The notes beneath the pieces were generated by a model. The model had not been told where the DNA came from, did not search any database, and worked only from the letters and a program-made list of their open reading frames with translations. Both the position numbers and the translations under genes were made by a program. Below, one piece after another: positions 1 through 8,691 of a stretch of 64,000 bases of DNA; within the stretch, counting starts at the first letter, position 1, and every line of letters starts with the position of its first letter. Location: positions 124,001-188,000 of the forward strand of contig NZ_JABWSY010000009.1 in NCBI RefSeq assembly GCF_013396335.1, written 5' to 3'. Origin of the DNA: Bacillus sp. EB106-08-02-XG196 (lineage in GTDB: Bacteria; Bacillota; Bacilli; Bacillales; Cytobacillaceae).

Positions 1-133
1 TGGCACCGGTTTCTGAATCTACTAACACTGCAGCTTCACTTTTAATATCTAAGGTCTTTTCTGCAGCGCGGCTATTTGCTTGGTTTGATAAGATAAGAAA
101 TAATAACATTAATAATGATACAAACCTTGACAA
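1..133 (-). CDS. D-alanyl-D-alanine carboxypeptidase family protein, N-terminus only
   Basis: The reading frame runs off the left edge of the window, so only about 44 N-terminal residues are visible. A hydrophobic signal peptide (core LLMLLFLIL) is followed by a processing region and SEAAVLVDSETGA, which matches the start of the penicillin-binding domain of DacA/DacF-type D,D-carboxypeptidases, exported enzymes that trim the terminal D-Ala from peptidoglycan stem peptides. The catalytic SxxK lies outside the window. I chose the TTG at 133 because an AAGGATG Shine-Dalgarno sits about 9 bases upstream; an in-frame ATG 11 codons later is the alternative. The family call rests on a short stretch and is moderate. 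Confidence 0.55.
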   Translation of the reverse strand, partial: MSRFVSLLMLLFLILSNQANSRAAEKTLDIKSEAAVLVDSETGA

Positions 134-261
134 TTTACAACATCCTTACTTTTATATTTACCACCTGATTTTATCAAATTATTATTGAATGTAAATATTT
201 ATAGAACAATTGTTAATTAAATGAAAGGACATTAAAGTGATTTTGAAATAATCGTAATAAA

Positions 262-287
262 AAAATAGCTCAGCCATAGCCGAGCCG
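262..287 (-). terminator. Rho-independent terminator of mprF
   Basis: On the minus strand a GCTCGGC/GCTGAGC stem with a short loop is followed by a run of seven T. It lies 4 bases after the mprF stop codon. Confidence 0.7.
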
Positions 288-291
288 TGTC

Positions 292-2370
292 CTACCTTTT
301 GTGCTTTGAAATTAATAATGTAATTTGGGTCATTGTTAATGGTAAAGAAAACGTTGATTTCCTTCTATAGCCTAAGTACTTCGACTCCCATTTGTTTGTA
401 TGCTTTTCTTTGAAATTTCTTAATCCCTGAAATTGATTTAGCTCGATACCATGTAGATAAATTTGCGCTGCAATTTTTTCACTTACAAATGCATATTTCG
501 ATACTCTCCCACCTAATTTAAAAAAGGTGTACCCGTTTCCATGGAGATATGGAAGCATTTCATCACTTACTTGATAGAAGACGGGGGTATATCCATATCG
601 GTCTGCTTGTTCCTGAAACTCCTCAATCGCATTTGATAATTCGTTTTTATCACCTATCGGATCCCCAAGAATTACTAATTTATCTGCATACTGTTGAAAA
701 GATATTAAGACATTCTTCTTGCTGTTCCAATATATATATTGATCATGGAGTAATAGTAAATGGGACAAACTCTTTCCATAATAGGTATTTAAATGATCTA
801 CTATCTCCTCTTCTTGACCAATAGAACCTTCAAATTTCCACTTTTTCGGTTTGCTTATTACGTATCCTGCATAAAGGATGAGTAATGCAATGAGCAAACC
901 GATCATCGCAGAGCTGAATAGATCCGATGAATCTTCAATGACATAAGGCAATAATTGTGACGGGATGGAAATTTTACTGGATGGCAGATTAGAATAGCCA
1001 ATTACCAAATACATTGAAATGATAACCGTAATAATAAGGATATCAACTGTGGTTTTCCCCCACGTTAGGACATAACTTTCCCGATAAAATTGTCCTCTTG
1101 ACGTCCTTAGTAATAGTGCAACCGTAATAAGGAAAATAGCTTCTTCGTAATCAATTCCTTTAAAGATAGAAAAAATGGCAGCAAGAATTAACACAAGCAT
1201 GGTCAAATCGTAAGTTCTTTTTACGCTGTATTCTATCCCTCGAGATAACCCAAGCAAGAGAAAGCCTGCAGCCACAGAAAGCTGATGAGAAATATTAATG
1301 ATTGGAAAAGAAAGAATTTCCTGAGCTATTCTAAGTCTATCCATTATGCCTGGAACACTTGCGGATAATAGCAGGATTAAGCCTGAGAGAAAAACGAGTA
1401 TAGTAACCATAACATGACTAACATTTTGGAGAATTGTATTAGGAATATTACTCCATGACTTGTTCCATTTCACCCAATACCGTTTAATAAAAAGAAGAGA
1501 ACTGAATAAAAATGGGATTAAATAATATCCAATTCGGTAGAATAATAGGATAACAAGAACTTTTTCTTCCGGAACATTTAAGTCCTGCATTCCCCAAATA
1601 AAAACGATATCAAATGAACCAAGTCCACCTGGTATCATACTAATAATACCTGCACAAGCCGCCACAACATAAACAGGAAAAAGCTGTTCAAAGGTAACAG
1701 GAATATCAATAATCCAAGATAAAAACCAAATACCACAAAAAACTGAAGTCCACTCTAATAGTGAAATAAAGAAAAGTTTTACTCCTGATCCAACGGTGAT
1801 TAACGACTGCTTGTCCCTTTTATTTTTAATTATATGAATTCCAAAAAATAATGGTAAGTATAATGATATACCCAAAATGGCAAAGAATAGCCATTTTGTT
1901 TCCACAAAAATGGGATGTTCACTGAAACTCAAAGCTACTATTATAGCAAGTAAAGACATTCCAGTCATATAAAAAAAAGAAACAGTAGCAATACCGCCTA
2001 CTAACCTTCGCTTATCCTTTTCAAACTGATGATAGAAGTAGGTTCTTAACATTGCCCCAATTAAACCGCCAAAACCAAATAAGTTTGAGTAGGTATTCAC
2101 AATTAATGCTTGTTCCAGGACATCTTTTTTCCTTGCCTTTATTCCAAGAATTTTCATTAGCATTACATCATAGAGAAGCATGGGTAACACAGCAGCAAAC
2201 ATTACAAAAAAAATAAGGATTAAAGTACCAGACCGTAGTTGTATAATTTCAGTTTGAAGTAATCCAAGGTCTAAATTCCCGATAAACTTTTTCAATTCAA
2301 GTAGTGCAAACACTAATAAGAGTAATGGAAAGAGAAATTTTACAACTGTAAATATTTTTCCTTTTTTCAT
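292..2370 (-). CDS. mprF: Phosphatidylglycerol lysyltransferase MprF with internal deletion in the catalytic domain
   Basis: MprF makes lysyl-phosphatidylglycerol from Lys-tRNA and phosphatidylglycerol and flips it to the outer leaflet, which lowers cell-surface negative charge and protects against cationic peptides. Residues 1 to about 510 are an intact multi-helix membrane flippase part. The cytoplasmic synthase domain starts near residue 525 with the usual LLLLHDQYIYWN and LGDPIGDK stretch. The protein is 692 residues whereas the family is about 840-860. At residue 620 the sequence jumps from FFKLG (normally followed by EEA) straight to GRVSKYAFVSEKIAA, which normally sits about 150 residues later, then ends with the normal family C-terminus (FQGLRNFKEK, SLPLTMTQIT). 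The frame is kept. The core of the acyltransferase fold is therefore missing, and synthase activity is doubtful while the flippase may remain. Confidence 0.88.
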   Translation of the reverse strand: MKKGKIFTVVKFLFPLLLLVFALLELKKFIGNLDLGLLQTEIIQLRSGTLILIFFVMFAAVLPMLLYDVMLMKILGIKARKKDVLEQALIVNTYSNLFGFGGLIGAMLRTYFYHQFEKDKRRLVGGIATVSFFYMTGMSLLAIIVALSFSEHPIFVETKWLFFAILGISLYLPLFFGIHIIKNKRDKQSLITVGSGVKLFFISLLEWTSVFCGIWFLSWIIDIPVTFEQLFPVYVVAACAGIISMIPGGLGSFDIVFIWGMQDLNVPEEKVLVILLFYRIGYYLIPFLFSSLLFIKRYWVKWNKSWSNIPNTILQNVSHVMVTILVFLSGLILLLSASVPGIMDRLRIAQEILSFPIINISHQLSVAAGFLLLGLSRGIEYSVKRTYDLTMLVLILAAIFSIFKGIDYEEAIFLITVALLLRTSRGQFYRESYVLTWGKTTVDILIITVIISMYLVIGYSNLPSSKISIPSQLLPYVIEDSSDLFSSAMIGLLIALLILYAGYVISKPKKWKFEGSIGQEEEIVDHLNTYYGKSLSHLLLLHDQYIYWNSKKNVLISFQQYADKLVILGDPIGDKNELSNAIEEFQEQADRYGYTPVFYQVSDEMLPYLHGNGYTFFKLGGRVSKYAFVSEKIAAQIYLHGIELNQFQGLRNFKEKHTNKWESKYLGYRRKSTFSLPLTMTQITLLISKHKR

Positions 2371-2558
2371 ACCGATAATTTACCACCTGTACTTTCAGAC
2401 CTATTTTAAACTATAAACTTTTCAACTGGAAAATCAAAGAAATTATCATTTCTCTAAAGTATATGTACGAGCAATAGAAAAAAATTATAAAAAAGAGACA
2501 AGTTTACCTCCCTTCTCTGCATAAACATGAAATAGGACAAATTCTTGGGGGGTTAATA

Positions 2559-3011
2559 ATGAAATTTTTAGTATTAAAGAAAGATACACTTGTTTTTATT
2601 TTGGTAACAGCGTTCTTACTCGTAACGATTTCTGCTTGGTTTTTGTTAAAGGCCGGGGATACTGCTGTGTTCAATCAAACAGCAAATGAAGATGTAAGAG
2701 AAATTCATATGGTCACAGTAGAATATAACAGCACTACAAAAGACGGAAAGGAAATAGAAGTATACCGGTGGGATCCAGGAACAATTAATGTTGATGCTGG
2801 TGAAAAGGTAAACCTATACATTAGTGGTATTAACGGTGAGGAGCACCCATTTTATATTGAAGGTACAGACATTAAAGGTACCGTTAAAAAAGGGGAAGAA
2901 ACAATGGTACCGCTTCAAATTGATAAAGAAGGTACGTATCGTTTGATTTGTGAAGTACATGGAGACAGAGATCATAATGGTCCAATGATTGCAGACATCA
3001 TCGTCGATTAA
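2559..3011 (+). CDS. Membrane-anchored cupredoxin-domain protein
   Basis: This is a 150-residue protein with one N-terminal membrane helix (about residues 9-30) and an extracytoplasmic cupredoxin fold. The likely copper ligands are His in EEHPF and Cys, His and Met in the C-terminal stretch ICEVHGDRDHNGPM, the usual order for a type-1 or related copper site. Cupredoxins carry electrons or store copper; the partner here is unknown. The start follows a strong GGGGGG Shine-Dalgarno. It is a single gene with its own terminator and no copper or oxidase gene beside it. The fold call is good, the exact role is not known. Confidence 0.8.
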   Translation: MKFLVLKKDTLVFILVTAFLLVTISAWFLLKAGDTAVFNQTANEDVREIHMVTVEYNSTTKDGKEIEVYRWDPGTINVDAGEKVNLYISGINGEEHPFYIEGTDIKGTVKKGEETMVPLQIDKEGTYRLICEVHGDRDHNGPMIADIIVD

Positions 3012-3041
3012 AAGCAGGAGATTTCTCTCCTGCTTTTTTTC
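3011..3041 (+). terminator. Rho-independent terminator of the cupredoxin gene
   Basis: AAGCAGGAG pairs with CTCCTGCTT around a short loop, followed by a T run. Confidence 0.85.
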
Positions 3042-3242
3042 AATTGTTATAGGCAGCTGTTTCAGTGGTTTGCACTATAAACATGTTGGTATTATTGATT
3101 TTTTCTTATATAACAGTTAGTGTATTAACTCAAATAATTATAGTACAGTTTTTCATAAACGCACATAACTCTTCCTTATACCGAAAGTAAAAAACCTTGA
3201 TAAATCAATAAAGAAATAAGGTTCACAATATGTTAACAATCG

Positions 3243-3290
3243 ATGTGACTTCATTCACAAAAAATCTGTTACACTTTAGATAAGAAATAA
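3243..3290 (+). promoter_or_regulatory. FNR- or Rex-type operator and promoter of pflBA
   Basis: TGTGACTTCATTCACA at 3244-3259 is a perfect TGTGA-N6-TCACA dyad, the Bacillus FNR box. It also fits the Rex operator (TTGTGAA-N4-TTCACAA) with two mismatches. A possible -10 element (TAGATA, 3278-3283) would put transcription start near 3291, so the dyad is centred close to -40, the class II activator position. This favours FNR-type activation when oxygen is absent. Start and regulator are inferred. Confidence 0.7.
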
Positions 3291-3340
3291 CTATTACACA
3301 GTTATATTAAATGTAAACAAACTTACGAGGTGAACTAATC

Positions 3341-5566
3341 ATGGAACAATGGAATGGTTTTACTAAAGGCACTTGGACAAAAGAAGTTAACGTACGTGAT
3401 TTCATACTAAAAAACTATAATCAATACGAAGGTGACGACAGCTTCCTAGCTAGTGCAACAGATGCAACAAACATGCTTTGGGAGCAAGTAATGGAATTAA
3501 CAAAACAGGAACGCGAAAAAGGCGGAGTCCTAGACATGGATACTGAAACAGTATCTACGATTACTTCTCACACTCCTGGTTACCTAAATGAAGAACTAGA
3601 AAAAGTAGTTGGTGTTCAAACCGACAAGCCCTTTAATCGCTCTATGCAGCCTTTCGGTGGAATTCGGATGGCAAAAGCAGCATTAGAATCTTATGGATAC
3701 GAACTAAATCCAGAAATCGAAAGATTCTTTACAGAGTTCCGTAAAACTCACAACCAAGGAGTTTTCGACGCTTATACAGATGAAATGATGTTAGCTCGTA
3801 AAGCAGCAATTATTACAGGACTTCCTGATGCTTACGGCCGTGGACGTATTATTGGTGACTATCGTCGGGTAGCGCTATACGGTGTAGATTTCTTAATCAA
3901 GGAAAAACAAATGGATCAAAAGAATACAAGCAAGGTAATGACGGAAGACAATATGCGTCTTCGTGAAGAAATTGCAGAACAAATTCGTGCATTAAAAGAA
4001 TTAAAAGAAATGGCCAGCAGTCACGGCTTTGATATTTCTCAGCCAGCAACAACTGCACAAGAAGCATTCCAATGGTTATATTTTGGATACTTAGCTGCTA
4101 TTAAAGAGCAAAACGGTGCTGCAATGAGTCTTGGACGTGTATCTACTTTCCTTGATGTTTATATAGAAAGAGACCTGCAAAATGGTACTTTAACCGAAGT
4201 TGAAGCACAAGAAATCGTTGACCATTTTGTTATGAAGCTTCGTTTAGTTAAATTTGCACGTACACCTGATTATAATGACTTATTCAGTGGTGACCCAACT
4301 TGGGTAACTGAGTCAATTGGCGGTATGGCATCTGACGGTCGTTCACTTGTAACAAAGAGCTCTTTCCGTTTCCTACACACATTAGATAACTTAGGTCCTG
4401 CTCCAGAACCAAACTTAACAGTACTATGGTCACCACAGCTGCCTGAAAACTTTAAAAAATATTGTGCAAAAATGTCCATTAAAACTAGCTCTATCCAATA
4501 TGAAAACGATGATATTATGCGTCCTGAGTACGGCGATGATTACGGAATTGCTTGCTGTGTATCCGCTATGGAAATTGGCAAACAAATGCAGTTCTTTGGT
4601 GCTCGTGCGAACCTTGCAAAAGCACTTCTCTACTCCATTAACGGTGGTGTGGATGAGAAATTAAAAATTCAAGTGGGACCACAATATCAGCCAATCACTT
4701 CTGAGGTATTGACTTACGATGAAGTGATGGAAAAGTTTGATCAAATGATGGAATGGCTTGCAGGTCTTTATATCAATACCTTAAATGTAATTCATTATAT
4801 GCATGATAAGTACAGCTATGAAAGAATTGAAATGGCATTACATGACAGTCAAATATTACGTACTATGGCAACAGGAATCGCTGGATTGAGCGTAGTAGCT
4901 GACTCATTAAGTGCCATTAAATATGCTGAAGTGAAAGTTATTCGCGATGAAAACGGTCTAGCTGTTGATTTCGAAACAACTGGCGACTTCCCTAAATACG
5001 GAAACAACGATGACCGTGTAGATAGCATTGCCGTTGAAATTGTAAAAACGTTTATGAAAAAGTTACGTAAACACCAAACCTACCGTAATTCCGTTCATAC
5101 AATGTCAATCTTGACGATTACATCAAACGTGGTTTATGGTAAGAAGACTGGAAATACACCAGATGGCCGTCGTACCGGCGAACCATTCGCACCAGGTGCA
5201 AACCCAATGCATGGCCGTGATACTAAAGGAACACTTGCTTCTCTATCTTCTGTTGCTAAATTGCCATACAGCTCAGCAATGGATGGAATTTCAAATACTT
5301 TCTCTATCGTTCCTAAAGCACTTGGCAAAGAAGAAGAAAGTCAGGTTCGTAACTTAGTGTCCATCTTAGACGGATATGCAATTAAATCTGGTCACCATCT
5401 AAATGTTAACGTATTTAATAAAGAAACATTAATGGATGCGATGGAACACCCAGAATTATATCCACAATTAACCATTCGTGTTTCTGGTTATGCGGTTAAC
5501 TTCATCAAATTAACAAAAGAACAGCAGTTAGACGTTATTAACCGTACATTCCACGAATCATTATAA
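3341..5566 (+). CDS. pflB: Formate C-acetyltransferase (pyruvate formate-lyase)
   Basis: This glycyl-radical enzyme cleaves pyruvate with CoA into acetyl-CoA and formate in fermentation. The adjacent active-site cysteines are Cys405-Cys406 in IACCVSAM. The radical glycine is about Gly716 in RVSGYAV near the C-terminus. The length, 741 residues, is normal for the family. The ATG follows a GAGGTGAA ribosome site. pflA lies 62 bases downstream in the same direction, and the upstream anaerobic operator fits a fermentation enzyme. B. subtilis lacks this enzyme while B. cereus and B. licheniformis have it, so this marks a mixed-acid fermenting Bacillaceae member. Confidence 0.97.
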   Translation: MEQWNGFTKGTWTKEVNVRDFILKNYNQYEGDDSFLASATDATNMLWEQVMELTKQEREKGGVLDMDTETVSTITSHTPGYLNEELEKVVGVQTDKPFNRSMQPFGGIRMAKAALESYGYELNPEIERFFTEFRKTHNQGVFDAYTDEMMLARKAAIITGLPDAYGRGRIIGDYRRVALYGVDFLIKEKQMDQKNTSKVMTEDNMRLREEIAEQIRALKELKEMASSHGFDISQPATTAQEAFQWLYFGYLAAIKEQNGAAMSLGRVSTFLDVYIERDLQNGTLTEVEAQEIVDHFVMKLRLVKFARTPDYNDLFSGDPTWVTESIGGMASDGRSLVTKSSFRFLHTLDNLGPAPEPNLTVLWSPQLPENFKKYCAKMSIKTSSIQYENDDIMRPEYGDDYGIACCVSAMEIGKQMQFFGARANLAKALLYSINGGVDEKLKIQVGPQYQPITSEVLTYDEVMEKFDQMMEWLAGLYINTLNVIHYMHDKYSYERIEMALHDSQILRTMATGIAGLSVVADSLSAIKYAEVKVIRDENGLAVDFETTGDFPKYGNNDDRVDSIAVEIVKTFMKKLRKHQTYRNSVHTMSILTITSNVVYGKKTGNTPDGRRTGEPFAPGANPMHGRDTKGTLASLSSVAKLPYSSAMDGISNTFSIVPKALGKEEESQVRNLVSILDGYAIKSGHHLNVNVFNKETLMDAMEHPELYPQLTIRVSGYAVNFIKLTKEQQLDVINRTFHESL

Positions 5567-5628
5567 AATTAGATTATGGGGCTCCTTTTTAAGGGGCTCC
5601 TGCTTTAAAAATAAGGGGGATCTTCATC

Positions 5629-6369
5629 ATGAACGGAAATATTCATTCAATTGAAACATTAGGAACAGTCGACGGACCAGGTATACGCTATGTTGTATTT
5701 ACCCAAGGCTGCCTATTACGCTGCCAGTTTTGCCATAACGCGGATACGTGGGAAATCGGCAGCGGCAAACAGATGACCATTTCCGAAATCATGGATGATC
5801 TCATGTCATATCTACCCTTCATCCAATCTTCTGGCGGAGGAATCACGGTTAGCGGCGGTGAACCACTTCTACAAATACCGTTCCTTACTGAATTGTTTAA
5901 GGAATGTAAAAAGAAAGGGATTCATACGACCATTGATTCTTCAGGAGGGTGTTTCTCACACTCTAAACTGTTTATTGAACAGCTTGAAGAGTTATTAAAT
6001 TATACGGACTTAATTTTACTAGATTTAAAACATATTAACCGTAAAAAACATATCCAATTAACCGGTATGGCAAATGACCATATTCTTGAATTTGCTAAGT
6101 TTTTATCTGACCGCAAAGTACCTGTTTGGGTACGCCATGTCCTCGTCCCTACTGTTTCCGATGAACCAGAGGATCTTCAAAAGCTAGGGGAATTTATTGG
6201 AACACTAGAAAATGTACAAAAGATTGAAATACTACCTTACCATAAGCTCGGTGTTTATAAATGGGAAGCACTGGGACTTGAATATCCATTACAACATGTG
6301 GAACCACCGACTGAAGAAAAAGCACAATTTGCTTATGAAATGATTACAGCAAAGTGGAAAAAACAGTAA
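5629..6369 (+). CDS. pflA: Pyruvate formate-lyase activating enzyme (radical SAM)
   Basis: PflA uses S-adenosylmethionine and a [4Fe-4S] cluster to put the glycyl radical on PflB. The cluster motif CxxxCxxC is Cys28, Cys32, Cys35 (CLLRCQFC), and the SAM-binding SGGEPLL follows. At 246 residues it is typical. It has its own strong Shine-Dalgarno (AAGGGGGAT) and lies directly after pflB, with which it is probably co-transcribed, although a weak GC-poor stem at about 5585-5600 between the two genes might lower its expression. A strong terminator follows. Confidence 0.97.
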   Translation: MNGNIHSIETLGTVDGPGIRYVVFTQGCLLRCQFCHNADTWEIGSGKQMTISEIMDDLMSYLPFIQSSGGGITVSGGEPLLQIPFLTELFKECKKKGIHTTIDSSGGCFSHSKLFIEQLEELLNYTDLILLDLKHINRKKHIQLTGMANDHILEFAKFLSDRKVPVWVRHVLVPTVSDEPEDLQKLGEFIGTLENVQKIEILPYHKLGVYKWEALGLEYPLQHVEPPTEEKAQFAYEMITAKWKKQ

Positions 6370-6379
6370 CTTAAAGTAG

Positions 6380-6410
6380 AATGCTGCTCTAAAGTTGAGC
6401 AGCATTTTTT
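6380..6410 (+). terminator. Rho-independent terminator of pflBA
   Basis: A perfect 10-bp stem (AATGCTGCTC/GAGCAGCATT) with a 7-base loop is followed by a T run. Confidence 0.9.
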
Positions 6411-6489
6411 GATAAATTGATTAAATTGATTCTTACCCCTTTCTCCTTTATACTCAATTCATGCAGCATTAAAAGCGAGGTGATTATTT

Positions 6490-6804
6490 TTGTACCAATT
6501 GCTCATTGATTTTACAGATACAAATGCGGTGGAAGCACTATATTTAAGTCTATATTTCGGTGTGATTATTAAATTACTATGGGCATGGAATGTGGAATAT
6601 TGCTTTATGGGATCCATAAGCGAACCCGCACAAACAAAAATCAATCACCCATTGTTTATTTATAAAAAGAAAAGCTATCTGGACAGAAATATTATTCTTA
6701 TTCGAATTGTAAAATATATTCGTAGAAAAGAATGTTCACAGAATGATACGGAAGAACCTATTTCCTCCTCCCTTTTGCAGATAAAACATTTTAAACAAAT
6801 CTAG
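6490..6804 (+). CDS. MifM-like ribosome-arrest leader peptide upstream of yidC2
   Basis: This 104-residue ORF has one membrane segment (about residues 13-33) and a basic then acidic C-terminus. In B. subtilis, mifM lies upstream of yidC2 and monitors insertase activity: when insertion fails, MifM stalls its ribosome, which opens a hairpin and frees the yidC2 ribosome site. MifM stalls through a segment of the pattern RIxxWIRK followed by acidic residues. Here residues 72-79 read RIVKYIRR and residues 86-89 are DTEE. The gene sits directly before a yidC gene, its stop overlaps the yidC Shine-Dalgarno, and an 11-base sequence within it is complementary to that site. The TTG start has a GCGAGGTGA ribosome site. 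Overall identity to MifM is low by eye, so the call rests on position, motif and RNA pairing. Confidence 0.72.
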   Translation: MYQLLIDFTDTNAVEALYLSLYFGVIIKLLWAWNVEYCFMGSISEPAQTKINHPLFIYKKKSYLDRNIILIRIVKYIRRKECSQNDTEEPISSSLLQIKHFKQI

Positions 6805-6813
6805 GAGGAAATA
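6759..6813 (+). promoter_or_regulatory. Hairpin sequestering the yidC2 ribosome binding site
   Basis: TATTTCCTCCT (6759-6769) is perfectly complementary over 11 bases to AGGAGGAAATA (6803-6813), which holds the yidC Shine-Dalgarno and the first base of its start codon. The intervening 33 bases form the loop. A ribosome stalled with codons 88-89 of the leader ORF (6751-6756) in its P site would cover the upstream arm, freeing the ribosome site. This is the same design as the mifM-yidC2 switch of B. subtilis. Confidence 0.8.
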
Positions 6814-7598
6814 TGAAAACCAAACGTTCTTTTAAGGTGTTACTATTATTAATTTTATCCACCATTTTGCTATCAGCCTGTTCGGCAGCTGAAGGTAAAG
6901 GAGATGGATTTTTCCATACGTATTTTGTTGAACCTTTTATTGTTTCCATTCACTTTTTAGCGGAGCTTTTCAATGGCAATTATGGATTATCCATTATTCT
7001 TGTTACCCTTATCATCCGTCTAATATTATTGCCATTTATGCTCAAGCAATATAAAAATCAAATGGACATGAAAGTGAAAATGGATGTCATGAAGCCGGAA
7101 ATGGAAGAGATCCAAAAGAGAATAAAGGATGAAAAGGATCCCAAAAAGAAGCAAGAGCTGCAGCAAGAAATGATGGGTCTTTATCAGAAGCATGGTGTAA
7201 ATCCGTTAAATATGGGTTGTCTGCCTATTTTGATTCAAATGCCGGTTCTAACTGGATTTTATTATGCCATTCGTGGTTCTGAAGAGATTGCTACCCATCA
7301 ATTCTTATGGTTTAGTCTAGGACACCCTGATATTACCATTACTCTCATTGCGGGTGTAATCTATTATTTCCAATTTAAAGTATCACAGTCTAGTATGCCG
7401 GCTGCTCAGCAGCAACAAATGAAATTCATGGGTTTATTGTCCCCACTTATGATTGTTATTTTCTCTTTCAGTTCCCCTGCAGCACTTCCGCTATATTGGG
7501 CGGTAGGAGGTACATTTTTAATACTGCAAACATGGTTAAGCAGAAAGATATATCAAAATGGTAAAAAGACAGAACTGAAAGCTAGTACAAATCAATAG
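6813..7598 (+). CDS. yidC: Membrane protein insertase YidC/OxaA (YidC2 type)
   Basis: YidC-family insertases place proteins in the membrane with or without SecYEG. This is a lipoprotein: the lipobox LSAC puts the modified Cys at residue 23. The 60KD_IMP/OxaA core follows with the characteristic NPLNMGCLPILIQMPVL segment and five predicted helices. At 261 residues it is the usual size for Gram-positive YidC. Translation probably depends on the leader ORF immediately upstream. That arrangement marks it as the inducible second insertase (YidC2/YqjG), with a constitutive SpoIIIJ-type copy expected elsewhere. Confidence 0.93.
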   Translation: MKTKRSFKVLLLLILSTILLSACSAAEGKGDGFFHTYFVEPFIVSIHFLAELFNGNYGLSIILVTLIIRLILLPFMLKQYKNQMDMKVKMDVMKPEMEEIQKRIKDEKDPKKKQELQQEMMGLYQKHGVNPLNMGCLPILIQMPVLTGFYYAIRGSEEIATHQFLWFSLGHPDITITLIAGVIYYFQFKVSQSSMPAAQQQQMKFMGLLSPLMIVIFSFSSPAALPLYWAVGGTFLILQTWLSRKIYQNGKKTELKASTNQ

Positions 7599-7606
7599 GT
7601 AAGAAT

Positions 7607-7631
7607 AGAAGCATTGGATCCCAATGCTTCT
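7607..7631. terminator. Bidirectional terminator between yidC2 and the GNAT gene
   Basis: An 11-bp perfect stem (AGAAGCATTGG/CCAATGCTTCT, loop ATC) lies between the two convergent genes. T runs are short on both sides. Confidence 0.65.
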
Positions 7632-8221
7632 TACTTTACGCCCAGTTTCCTTTCTAAATTCAACTTTACTGTCCCCCACTCATCATCAAGGATGCTATAG
7701 TAGACTGTATCACGTACATAACCACCTGCAATTTTCCGATCCTTCCGTAAGGTCCCTTCTTTTACAGCTCCAATTCTTTCGATTGCTTTTTGAGAACGGA
7801 GGTTTCGAGAATCTGTTTTAAGCTGAACACGCCTAACCTTCCAGCTTTCAAATACGTGTTGAAGAAGCAGATATTTACATTCAGTGTTTATGCTGGTTCT
7901 CCAGGAATCGGGATGATACCAAGTCGAGCCAATTTCAAGACTTTTTTGTTCAGGTGAAATATCTAGATACCGTGTACTTCCAATAATTTTGTCTTCCTGA
8001 TTAACAACGGTAAATGTGTATTCGGTACCCTTTTCTCTCTTCTGGATAGCAGAAGCGATCATCTGCTTCATTTCTTCTTTATTTCTAACCGTTGTTGCCA
8101 TGTAGGTCCAAATTTCATCTGGTTTAGCAGCCTCCCATAAGCCCTCAATATGATGGAGGCTGATTGGAAGTAATTTAACCTTTTCCCCTTTTAACTCAAA
8201 AAGCTCATTCCACATTTTCAT
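7631..8221 (-). CDS. GNAT family N-acetyltransferase (RimJ/RimL-like)
   Basis: This 196-residue protein has the RimJ/RimL-type GNAT arrangement: an N-terminal LKGEKVKLLPI strand, a central IGSTRYLDISP strand, and a late NLRSQKAIERIGAVKEG segment that forms the acetyl-CoA-binding helix and last strands. Such enzymes transfer acetyl from acetyl-CoA to N-terminal or side-chain amines, sometimes of antibiotics. The substrate cannot be told from sequence. It stands alone, convergent with yidC2, with its stop codon inside the shared hairpin. Confidence 0.85.
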   Translation of the reverse strand: MKMWNELFELKGEKVKLLPISLHHIEGLWEAAKPDEIWTYMATTVRNKEEMKQMIASAIQKREKGTEYTFTVVNQEDKIIGSTRYLDISPEQKSLEIGSTWYHPDSWRTSINTECKYLLLQHVFESWKVRRVQLKTDSRNLRSQKAIERIGAVKEGTLRKDRKIAGGYVRDTVYYSILDDEWGTVKLNLERKLGVK

Positions 8222-8249
8222 TTCTCCTAATCCCCCTGTAATCTTTGTT

Positions 8250-8283
8250 AAAAAAATAGACTGCAGGCGAGGCCTATCAGTCT
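8250..8283 (-). terminator. Terminator of the 68-residue minus-strand gene
   Basis: A stem AGACTG/CAGTCT with an inner AGGC/GCCT stem is followed on the minus strand by a run of T. Confidence 0.75.
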
Positions 8284-8483
8284 ACATTCTGGAAATATTC
8301 TTTATAAAACCCGCCGACTTTGCCGGTATTGTCAATAATATAATAAAACTCTTCCGTTTCATTTTTAACATCATAAATTTTTCCGGCAGTTAATGCGTTA
8401 TTTACTATATATTTTTTGGCATCCGTATGTATACATTTTACTTGTTTAACTGTTTCACGATCGCGCCATGTTAAATGAATCAT
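8277..8483 (-). CDS. Small conserved Bacillus protein (DUF6501-like)
   Basis: This 68-residue protein starts MIHLTWRDRETVKQVKC and contains HTDAKKYIVNNALTAGKIYDVKNETEEFYYIIDN, a pattern I recognise from a small uncharacterised Bacillus family (DUF6501). It is soluble and beta-rich, resembling an SH3-like fold. I chose the ATG at 8483 because AAAGGA lies 11 bases upstream; a GTG two codons earlier would sit on top of that site. The function is unknown. Confidence 0.7.
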   Translation of the reverse strand: MIHLTWRDRETVKQVKCIHTDAKKYIVNNALTAGKIYDVKNETEEFYYIIDNTGKVGGFYKEYFQNVD

Positions 8484-8691
8484 CCTCACACCGTTCCTTT
8501 CTGTTACTAACTATTCCTTAGTATAATCAAATGAGACATGGTAGCGCAACTAAATTTCATTGGTGTCTTATCAAATATTAATTTGTTTTTAATATGACAA
8601 ATTTGTGAATTGGGTTCTCAAATGGGAATAAAACGATTACAATATTAAAAACTGAATATTCAATTCATTTTCCAAAGGAGGCATTCTTAAA

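Noticed and set aside
549-824. A 91-residue ORF opposite mprF
   Set aside because: It lies entirely within the conserved mprF synthase domain in another frame, has no ribosome site and no family features.
5575-5605. Terminator between pflB and pflA
   Set aside because: Only a six-bp stem with a wobble pair (CTCCTT/AAGGGG) and no T run is seen; it is too weak to claim.
6459-6644. A minus-strand ORF over the leader peptide
   Set aside because: It is antisense to the MifM-like ORF, has no ribosome site and overlaps the pfl terminator side.
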